A DNA stretch of 64,000 nucleotides. Origin: Miltoncostaea sp963703045 (lineage in GTDB: Bacteria > Actinomycetota > Thermoleophilia > Miltoncostaeales > Miltoncostaeaceae). How positions within the stretch are numbered: position 1 is the stretch's first letter; each line of letters opens with the position of its first letter. Both the position numbers and the translations under genes were made by a program. Under the pieces are notes generated by a model. The model made no database searches, was not told the DNA's origin, and worked only from the letters and a program-made list of their open reading frames with translations. The stretch lies in the NCBI GenBank assembly GCA_963703045.1, contig OY969782.1, positions 992,001 through 1,056,000 on the forward strand, given 5' to 3'. Shown here in pieces: positions 57,976-64,000 of this stretch.

Positions 57976-59214
57976 TCAGGCGGGCACGGCCGACCTCGCG
58001 CGGCACAGCCGGGAGGGCATGCCGAGCGTGGCGGCGCCGCCGGCCTCCAGCCAGTCGAGCAGGCGCGCGGCGTCGGCGCCGGGCACCGCCGGGAACGCCG
58101 CCCGCAGGGCGGGCTCCTCGTCCCAGGCGGCGGCCCCGTAGGCCGACAGCTCCCCGAACCCGGCCGGGTCGCCCGCGGGAGCGGCCAGCCAATCGGCGAA
58201 GCGCGTCTCCCCGCCCGCCGCGAACGGGTTCGGCGGCAGGGGCGCGCCGGCGGCCTCGGCCGGCACGAGGGCGCGGCGGTAGAGGCGCCGCATGCGCGAC
58301 TCCAGCCGCAGACCGCCCGGGAGCAGGTCGAGGCCGTACGGATTGCGCCGCAGCTGCGCGTGGCCGCGGGCGTCCAGGCGGTCGGCGTAGTCGTCGCAGA
58401 GCTCCCGCAGCGCCGGATGGGCGTCGAGGCGCACGCGCGGATCGTGCCCCTGGTACTTGCTCAGCAGGTCGGGTCGCGCCGGGTCGTACCCGCTGAAGTG
58501 GAAGAACACGAGCGGGCGCCCGTCGACCGTCCACCCGTCGTCCGCGCGGGCGAACGTCCGCACCGGCAGGTTCCAGTAGGCGACGTTGACCTCGGGCAGG
58601 CGCATCACGTGGTGGCGGAAGTAGCAGGGGACGAGGTCGATCCACTTCTGGTCGACGAACAGCCCCTGGGCGGTGGCGTCGAGGCAGTGCCGCGCGAGGC
58701 GCCCGGCCCACCAGTCGAGGAAGGGGCCGCCCCCGGGGCCGACCGCGATGAACCCGAGGTTGAAGACCCCGCAGGCGAGGAAGGCCGCCTCGTACGGGTG
58801 CTTGCCGTCCTCGGGCAGGGGCACCGAGGTGTGGGGCGTCAGCACGATGTCGTGGCGTCGCGCCATGCGCTCGATCTCGTCGAGGGGGCGGAACACGAGG
58901 ATGTCGGGGTCGAGGTATGCCACGGGCTCGCCGGTCTGGTCGAGCAGGTGCCGCATGAGGGTCGGCTTGACGGCCGTCGCCAGCTCGACGACGCCGTAGA
59001 TCGTGGCCATGCGGTCGAACTCGTCCCGGTCGAAGCCCGCCTCGGTCGGACCCACCACCCGCACCCGCGGGTCGTCGGAGGTCACCCGGTCGTCTCCCAT
59101 GTCGAGCACGAGGATCGTGAGGGTGCCCTCGGCGCAGCTCTCCACGAACGAGTCAGCCAGTGCCGATGCCTGGGCGAGGTAGTTGCGGGCGACGACGGTG
59201 CAGGCGTTGATCAT
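57976..59214 (-). CDS. GT-A glycosyltransferase (GT8-like)
   Basis: A 412-residue nucleotide-sugar transferase: INACTVVARNYLAQASALADSFVE at the N-terminus, AYLDPDILVF (DxD metal motif), GVFNLGFIAVGPG, QGLFVDQKWIDLVP and YWNLPVR in the second half. Such proteins are common in glycan clusters of actinobacteria. ATG at 59214 overlaps the preceding stop as ATGA. Last gene of the right-end operon. Confidence 0.85.
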   Translation of the reverse strand: MINACTVVARNYLAQASALADSFVESCAEGTLTILVLDMGDDRVTSDDPRVRVVGPTEAGFDRDEFDRMATIYGVVELATAVKPTLMRHLLDQTGEPVAYLDPDILVFRPLDEIERMARRHDIVLTPHTSVPLPEDGKHPYEAAFLACGVFNLGFIAVGPGGGPFLDWWAGRLARHCLDATAQGLFVDQKWIDLVPCYFRHHVMRLPEVNVAYWNLPVRTFARADDGWTVDGRPLVFFHFSGYDPARPDLLSKYQGHDPRVRLDAHPALRELCDDYADRLDARGHAQLRRNPYGLDLLPGGLRLESRMRRLYRRALVPAEAAGAPLPPNPFAAGGETRFADWLAAPAGDPAGFGELSAYGAAAWDEEPALRAAFPAVPGADAARLLDWLEAGGAATLGMPSRLCRARSAVPA

Positions 59215-61178
59215 GCGACGGCCTCCGGGACGGGGCGGGCGGCGGCGCCCAGCACGACGGACTGGGACACCTCGAGCGGCGAGACCGCCGCCCCGGCGCG
59301 CAGCGCCTCGAGCGAGGCGAGCACGCAGATCTCGTCGCCGCGACCGCCGACGACGCGGGGGGCGACGGCGTTGACGCCGGGCAGGGCGAGCGCGACGCGC
59401 AACGGCTCGATCCAGCCCGGCCGCAGCACCACCCCGGCGCCGACGAGCAGCACGGCCTCGCCCTCGGCGAGCGCGAGGCCCGCCGGCCACGACGCGGCGG
59501 CGCCGATCGGCACCGGGTTGGTGACCACGCGTACGTCGCCGGCGAGGTCCGCGAGCAGCGACGCCGTGTCGTCCCGCGAGCCGTCGTCGATCACGACGGC
59601 CTCGACCCGGTCGAGCCCGCGGCAGGTCGCGACGGCCGACGCGAGCAGGCGCTCGAGCCCCGCCCGGTCGTCGCGGACGTGGACCACGATGGTCAGGCCG
59701 CCCGCGGGGTCGCGTGGGAAGGCGTCGCCGCCCCGCACCACCGCGGTCTGCGGGGCGATGGCCATGCCGGACGCCTCGTGCAGGCGCAGCAGGAAGGCGT
59801 CCTCGTGGATCGCCGGCCCCGGCGCGATCGGTGGCGCCGCGGCGGGGACGGCGGAGGCGGCGGAGGCGGCGGCCCGCCCGTAGACGTGCTCCAGCCGTGC
59901 GAGCCAGGCGCCGTGGTCGGCCATGGCCGCCACTGCGCGGGCGGACACGGCGCCGGCGCGCTCGCGTGCCGGGCGGTCGGCGACCAGACGGGCGAGCGCG
60001 AGCGCGTACGACGCCGGCGTCGCGGCCCGCACGTGGGCGTCGCCCAGGGCGGGCTCGGCGATGTCGTAGGTGGCGGCCTGCGGCCGCGCGGGCTGGTGGC
60101 TGACCACGCACATCCCCGCCGCGGCGGCCTCGAGGGCGGCCGTCAGCGACGAGCACGGGTAGCCGTCGAGGAAGACGTCGCCCGCTGCCAGCACCGCGGC
60201 GGTGTCGGGCAGCGTGCCGAGCGCGCGCACGCGGCCGCCGGTGCGCGTGCGCGCCCGTCGCCAGGGCCCCTCGTCGTCGGGGCCGACGGCGATCAGCACC
60301 GCCTCGGGATGCGCGTCGAGGACCGGGGCGACGAGATCGAGCAGGCCGACGTCGTCGATCCCCTCGAGCTTGTAGGCCGAGGCCACGCAGAGCAGGACGC
60401 AGGCGTCGTCGGGCACGCCCAGTTCCCGGCGGGCGGCGCGCCGGTCGGCGGCGATCACGGGGGGGTCAACCGGGACCGGGAGGATCGCGGTGCGGCCGGC
60501 GGCGACGCCGCGGCGCGACACCGCGAGGCGCGACGCGGCGGTGCGCGTCGAGACGACGGTGTCGGCCACGTCGGCGCCGAGCCAGAAGCAGTGGTCGGCG
60601 TGGTTGACGTGGATCACCGGCGGACGGCCCCGGCGGTCGGCCAGCGCGATCGCCGACACCACCTCGAAGGGGTGGACGTGCAGCACGACGAGGTCGGCGT
60701 CGTCCACGAGGGCGGCCAGGGCGCGCGCGCGGACGAGCGCGTCGTGGCCCGCGAGGTGGTGGATGCCGCCGCCCCGGGCGGCGACCGCCTCGGCGAGGGG
60801 CGACGGCACCGCCACGCGCTGACGGGTCAGCGCGACGGTGGGCACGCGGGCGATGTCGCGCTCGATCCAGCGCCAGGCCATCCGCGAGTGCCCACCGGTG
60901 CCGGCGACCTCGGTCGCGACGTGCAGCACCCGCTGCGGCCCCCCGGCGCTCACGCCGCGCGCGCCTCGCGGGCAGGCGCGCAGGCCGATGCGCCGCAGCA
61001 CGTCGTCGATGATCGGGCTGGCCAGCCGCCCGGCCGGGCTGTGCCAGGCGTGGTCGGCGGCGATCTGGGCCCAGGCGGCGGCCAGGGCGTCGTCGCCCGC
61101 GGCCTCGAGGCGCACGACGCGCTCCTCGAACGCGGCGAGCGCCTGCCCGTGCGCGGCCACCCGCTCCGTGGGGCTCAT
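59211..61178 (-). CDS. Two-domain glycosyltransferase (GT4 plus GT2)
   Basis: A 655-residue protein. After a ~75-residue helical N-terminus comes a GT-B module (about 80-420: RVLHVATEVAGTGGHSRMAWRWIERD, VLLCVASAYKLEGIDDV, GDVFLDGYPCSSLTAALEAAAAG), then a GT-A family 2 module (about 485-640: LTIVVHVRDDRAGLERLLASAVAT, VEAVVIDDGSRDDTASLL, GEAVLLVGAGVVL). The GT2 part lacks an obvious DxD, reading VGAG instead, so its activity is uncertain. ATGA overlaps on both ends. Confidence 0.82.
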   Translation of the reverse strand: MSPTERVAAHGQALAAFEERVVRLEAAGDDALAAAWAQIAADHAWHSPAGRLASPIIDDVLRRIGLRACPRGARGVSAGGPQRVLHVATEVAGTGGHSRMAWRWIERDIARVPTVALTRQRVAVPSPLAEAVAARGGGIHHLAGHDALVRARALAALVDDADLVVLHVHPFEVVSAIALADRRGRPPVIHVNHADHCFWLGADVADTVVSTRTAASRLAVSRRGVAAGRTAILPVPVDPPVIAADRRAARRELGVPDDACVLLCVASAYKLEGIDDVGLLDLVAPVLDAHPEAVLIAVGPDDEGPWRRARTRTGGRVRALGTLPDTAAVLAAGDVFLDGYPCSSLTAALEAAAAGMCVVSHQPARPQAATYDIAEPALGDAHVRAATPASYALALARLVADRPARERAGAVSARAVAAMADHGAWLARLEHVYGRAAASAASAVPAAAPPIAPGPAIHEDAFLLRLHEASGMAIAPQTAVVRGGDAFPRDPAGGLTIVVHVRDDRAGLERLLASAVATCRGLDRVEAVVIDDGSRDDTASLLADLAGDVRVVTNPVPIGAAASWPAGLALAEGEAVLLVGAGVVLRPGWIEPLRVALALPGVNAVAPRVVGGRGDEICVLASLEALRAGAAVSPLEVSQSVVLGAAARPVPEAVA

Positions 61179-61906
61179 GGCGCCGGCACGGCCCGCACGC
61201 CGATGTTCGCGAGCAGCTCCGGGGGGAGGTCGGGGCTGACGGCCGTCAGCGCGTCGATCAGCGCGGGCGGCCAGGTGAGCATCATCGCGTTCGGAACGGT
61301 CTTGATCGTGAAGCCGAACCGGTCGTCGACGGCGAACCCGGCGGCGGCCAGGTCGTCCGCGAGGGTGTCGAAGCCGTAGACGCGCCGGTGCCCCACCAGC
61401 CCGTCGCGCGCCGAGAGGTCGTCGAGGCGATCCTGCAGGCCCATGCTCACCGCGAGGCGGCGGTGCAGCGACGCGCGGTTGGGCACCACGACGACGAGGG
61501 CGCCGCCCGGCGCGAGCCATCCGCGCACGCGCGCCATGAGGGCGCTCGGGGCGTCGACGTGCTCCATCACGTGCAGGGCGAGCACGGCGTCGTAGACCGG
61601 GCCGGGCGCGAAGTCCTCGAACATGGCCTCGTGCACCACCAGCCCGGGGTGGGCGGCGCGCGCCCGCGCGGCCAGCAGGGGCGACCCCTCGACCACCTCC
61701 GCCCGGACCCCGCGACCGAGCAGTTCGCCGGCCATCTCGCCGGTGCCGTATCCCATGTCGAGCACCCGGCGCGCATCGCCCGCGACGGCCGCGATGCGCG
61801 GCGCCGACAGCCGCTGGGCGCGCTCCTCGATGTCGATGTCCTCGACCTCGTCGCTGAGGTAGTAGGTACGGGCGTAGCGGTCGAGCGCGGCGGGCGTGAG
61901 CGTCAC
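61175..61906 (-). CDS. SAM-dependent methyltransferase
   Basis: A 243-residue class I methyltransferase: VLDMGYGTGEMAGELLGRGVRAEVVEGSPLLAAR (motif I), LALHVMEHVDAPSALMARV and LAPGGALVVVVPN. The C-terminal block KTVPNAMMLTWPPALIDAL resembles that of the methyltransferase at 63278-64000 (KPLPNAMMQALPGAVLDG), so the two are likely paralogues. Probably methylates a sugar in the glycan made by neighbours. GTG start overlapping the upstream stop. Confidence 0.88.
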   Translation of the reverse strand: MTLTPAALDRYARTYYLSDEVEDIDIEERAQRLSAPRIAAVAGDARRVLDMGYGTGEMAGELLGRGVRAEVVEGSPLLAARARAAHPGLVVHEAMFEDFAPGPVYDAVLALHVMEHVDAPSALMARVRGWLAPGGALVVVVPNRASLHRRLAVSMGLQDRLDDLSARDGLVGHRRVYGFDTLADDLAAAGFAVDDRFGFTIKTVPNAMMLTWPPALIDALTAVSPDLPPELLANIGVRAVPAP

Positions 61907-63288
61907 CGGGTCACCTCCTCGGCGCGCAGGCCCTGGATCACCTGCTCGTTGAACGAATCGGCGCCGAAGGCGGCGGCGCCCCCGACGATCTCGGCCGGCA
62001 GCCGGGCCTCCGCGAGCGCCGCGGCGGCGGTCGCGAAGGCGTCCACCGCGGCGCGCGAGGGGTCCGGGGCGCCCGGGCCGCCCATGTGGTGGACGACGTC
62101 GATCGGTGCGCCCTCGCGCACCAGGCCGGTCATGGTCAGCGCCGCGCGGGCCGCGGCCGCCATCTGCCCGGCCGGCGTGTCGTGGCGCAGCTCCAGCGCC
62201 AGCAGGCGGCGCCCGGGGGCGGGCGCGTCGCCCGGCGTGACGCGGAAGGCGGGCACGTCGGCGTCGGGCACGTGCAGCAGGCTCGGCAGCGCCGTCAGCT
62301 CGGCCTCGTCCACCTCGGCCCAGGCGATCGCCATCGGCATGCGCGCCGACGCGTACGCCGCGCCGACCGACGCGAACAGCTCCGGCGCGCCCACCCCGAT
62401 CACGGGGCGCACGGCCCGTCGCACGAGGCCCCCGGCGAAGGTCAGCTCGGTCGCGTCCGCCCCGGCGCGGGCGGCGGCCGTCAGCGGGCCGCACGGGGTG
62501 ATCGTCGCGCGCGGCGAGGACCGGATGCGCGCCAGCAGGGCCTCGATCAGATCGCCCATGCCGCCGGGCTCGACCGCGTGGAAGGGGCGGCGGGGCCGGA
62601 AGCCGGTCGGCCGTCCCGCGGCGGCGCGCGCGAGCGTCAACGGGTGGAACAGCGGCATCCACAGCTTGCGGCGCAGGGCGGCGGGCACGTCGGCGGCGCC
62701 GCCGCGGCGGATCTTGGCGCACATGGGGGCGATCAGGCGATCGTGGAACGTGGCGCCGTGATTGGCGCGCGACGCGTCCTCGAACGAGCACCCGAGCAGG
62801 TCGTGGCGGCCGTCGAGCACCCCGGCGTCGCCCCTCGCACGGCCGGCTGCGGCGGCCTCGGCCGCGGTGCGGCGGGCGTCCTCGGCGCCGAGCGCCTCGC
62901 GCAGGCCGGCGAGGTCAACCGTGACGTAGACGTCGTCGCGCAGCCGCCCGCCGAGCACCATCGCCGGCCGGTCAACCTCGCGCAGCCGGTCGGCGCCGAC
63001 GAGCCCCTCGACCCAGGCGGCCACGCGCCGCACGTGGGCGGCGTGCCCGCCGGGGCCCGGCCGGTACTCCGACAGGGGAGGCGGGTCGCCGGCGTCCTCG
63101 CGGTCGATCTCGAGCAGGCGCAGCCCCACCTCGAGCCGGCGCCCCGCGACCTCGAGCGGCCGGAACCCCCCGCCCACCCCGCGGGCCGGCAGCATCAGCT
63201 CGACCCGGCGACCGGCGGCGGCCGCGGCGTCGGCCGCGACGAGCGCGGCGACCGACCCCCCGGCGACGAGCAGCGGCTCAGCCGGCAC
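61903..63288 (-). CDS. FAD/NAD(P)-type oxidoreductase-like protein
   Basis: A 461-residue protein with an N-terminal Rossmann segment (LLVAGGSVAALVAADAAAAAGRRVELMLP) and the GGGFRPLEVAGRRLEVGLRLLE block reminiscent of amine-oxidase or UDP-galactopyranose-mutase-type flavoproteins. The later part (FHDRLIAPMCAKIRR, FHAVEPGGMGDLIEALLARI) also fits that superfamily. The glycine motif is GGSVAA rather than GxGxxG. Co-translated with methyltransferases and glycosyltransferases, so perhaps it oxidises or isomerises a nucleotide sugar. Specific function not readable. Confidence 0.7.
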   Translation of the reverse strand: MPAEPLLVAGGSVAALVAADAAAAAGRRVELMLPARGVGGGFRPLEVAGRRLEVGLRLLEIDREDAGDPPPLSEYRPGPGGHAAHVRRVAAWVEGLVGADRLREVDRPAMVLGGRLRDDVYVTVDLAGLREALGAEDARRTAAEAAAAGRARGDAGVLDGRHDLLGCSFEDASRANHGATFHDRLIAPMCAKIRRGGAADVPAALRRKLWMPLFHPLTLARAAAGRPTGFRPRRPFHAVEPGGMGDLIEALLARIRSSPRATITPCGPLTAAARAGADATELTFAGGLVRRAVRPVIGVGAPELFASVGAAYASARMPMAIAWAEVDEAELTALPSLLHVPDADVPAFRVTPGDAPAPGRRLLALELRHDTPAGQMAAAARAALTMTGLVREGAPIDVVHHMGGPGAPDPSRAAVDAFATAAAALAEARLPAEIVGGAAAFGADSFNEQVIQGLRAEEVTR

Positions 63289-64000
63289 GCAGCACCAGGT
63301 AGGTCATCGCGCAGTGATCGGGCAGGTGCCGGGCGGCGGCCTCGAAGCCGTCGAGCACCGCGCCCGGGAGGGCCTGCATCATCGCGTTGGGGAGCGGCTT
63401 GAGCATGACGCCCTCGCGGGCCACGACGACGAGTCCGCCCCGTCCGGCCATCGCGGCGAGCGCCTGGGCGTCCCACACGGCGCGGGTCGCGTGGCGCCTG
63501 CCGGCGTCGGAGACCTCGGCCGGGTCGGCGATGAGGCCCATCTCGAGCGCGACCAGGCGGTGGATCGAGAGGGGGTTCTGCAGCGAGACGTGCACGAGCC
63601 CGCCCGGGGCGAGCACGCGGCGGGCGCGGGTCAGCACGGCGACCGGGTCGTCCACCTCGTGGAGCAGGTTGCACGCCAGCACGTGGGCGAAGCCGGCGCC
63701 GACCAGGTCCTCCCACCCGGGCTCCTCGAGGGCGGCCCGCACGAAGCGGGCGCCCGGCAGGGCGCGGGCGCGGGCGCGCCGCAGGTACGTCTCGGCGTGA
63801 TCGATGCCGGTCACGCGGGCGCCCGCCGCCGCCAGGTCCGCGCTCATCAGGCCGGTCGCGCAGCCGAGCTCCAGCACGCGCGCCCCGGGGGCGATGCGGG
63901 CGGCGATCCGTGCGCCGGTCGCCCGGGTGTAGCGGGCGTCGAAGTCGGTGTCGGGGTCGTAGATCGCCGAGTAGCCGGGCGCCGCCGGCGCCGTGCTCAC
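63278..64000 (-). CDS. SAM-dependent methyltransferase
   Basis: A 240-residue class I methyltransferase: VLELGCATGLMSADLAAAGARVTGIDHAETYLRRAR (motif I and the acidic strand-2 residue), HVLACNLLHEVDDPVAVLTRARRVLAPGGLVHVSLQNP. GTG start at the extreme right edge (64000-63998) followed by A, so it may overlap an upstream stop outside the window. It overlaps the oxidoreductase gene by 11 bp. Confidence 0.88.
   Translation of the reverse strand: MSTAPAAPGYSAIYDPDTDFDARYTRATGARIAARIAPGARVLELGCATGLMSADLAAAGARVTGIDHAETYLRRARARALPGARFVRAALEEPGWEDLVGAGFAHVLACNLLHEVDDPVAVLTRARRVLAPGGLVHVSLQNPLSIHRLVALEMGLIADPAEVSDAGRRHATRAVWDAQALAAMAGRGGLVVVAREGVMLKPLPNAMMQALPGAVLDGFEAAARHLPDHCAMTYLVLRAG

Noticed and set aside
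1..64000. CRISPR arrays, insertion sequences, tRNA or rRNA genes
   Set aside because: No spaced direct repeats, transposase motifs, terminal inverted repeats or RNA-gene signatures were recognised on either strand.

Overview
The window is very GC-rich bacterial DNA in which nearly every gene is packed tightly, often with 1-4 bp start/stop overlaps. It carries most of a flagellar locus: export apparatus, hook-basal body, motor, switch, filament cap, flagellin and chaperones. Gene order and content (flgB-flgC-fliE-fliF-fliG-fliH-fliI-...-fliK-flgD-flgE-flbD-motA-motB-fliL...fliM-fliY-cheY-fliO-fliP-fliQ-fliR-flhB-flhA-flhF, plus CsrA) resemble the Gram-positive (Bacillus) fla/che arrangement. 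With the GC content, an EfeO/EfeB pair, a Dyp peroxidase and a YyaC homologue, a flagellated deep-branching actinobacterium (Thermoleophilia-like) is the best guess. This is inference from gene content only. No rRNA, tRNA, CRISPR array or insertion sequence was seen.

Layout. 1-1260: hflX, cut by the left edge and carrying a frame break. 1318-10835: LD-transpeptidase, then (minus strand) cheA, flhB, flhA, flhF, a PilZ protein and a tail of unknown small genes. 10992-17785: accessory genes (yyaC, a coiled-coil protein, MenB/BadI-like crotonase, an unknown 471-aa protein with a TetR regulator, efeB, efeO). 17930-23098: fliR-Q-P-O, cheY, fliY, fliM. 23222-25401: anti-sigma-type kinase, membrane protein and a broken SDR gene. 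25521-39554: fliL, motB, motA, flbD, flgE, a flagellar operon protein, flgD, fliK, fliJ, a CBS protein, fliI-H-G-F-E, flgC-B, an HDOD protein and a FliS-like protein. 39802-42354: alpha-glucan phosphorylase. 42520-47209: fliT-like, fliS, fliD, flaG and a glycosyltransferase-TPR protein. 47294-53288: queA, SDR and three glycosyltransferase genes. 53355-55881: secreted beta-propeller protein, flagellin, csrA. 55994-57948: omega-like RNA polymerase subunit and small genes. 57976-64000: an overlapping operon of glycosyltransferases, methyltransferases and an FAD-type oxidoreductase that runs off the right edge.

The strongest system-level signal is a repeated promoter-like motif, TCAA(N4)-N11/12-(N)YCGAT(R)(N), close to the sigma-28/FliA -10 element GCCGATAA. 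It lies upstream of cheA, cheY-fliO, fliM, flbD-motA, flaG-fliD, flagellin, the glycosyltransferase-TPR gene at 45152-47209 and the glycosyltransferase operon starting at 53288; a ninth, weaker copy precedes the fliS-like/HDOD/flgB operon. Placing glycosyltransferases under the same promoter type as flagellin suggests a flagellar-filament glycosylation system. The flagellin leader also holds a hairpin with GGA in a six-base loop and a second GGA site at the Shine-Dalgarno, the layout expected of a CsrA target, with csrA immediately upstream.

Several genes (hflX, SDR, fliK, fliG, and twice in flgE) contain small indels that break or scramble otherwise well conserved reading frames. Several lie in or next to short C/G runs, so assembly or sequencing error must be considered before calling them pseudogenes. 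Flagellar genes not found here include fliA, flgM, flhG, flgK, flgL, flgF/flgG, cheW, cheR, cheB, receptors and fliW.
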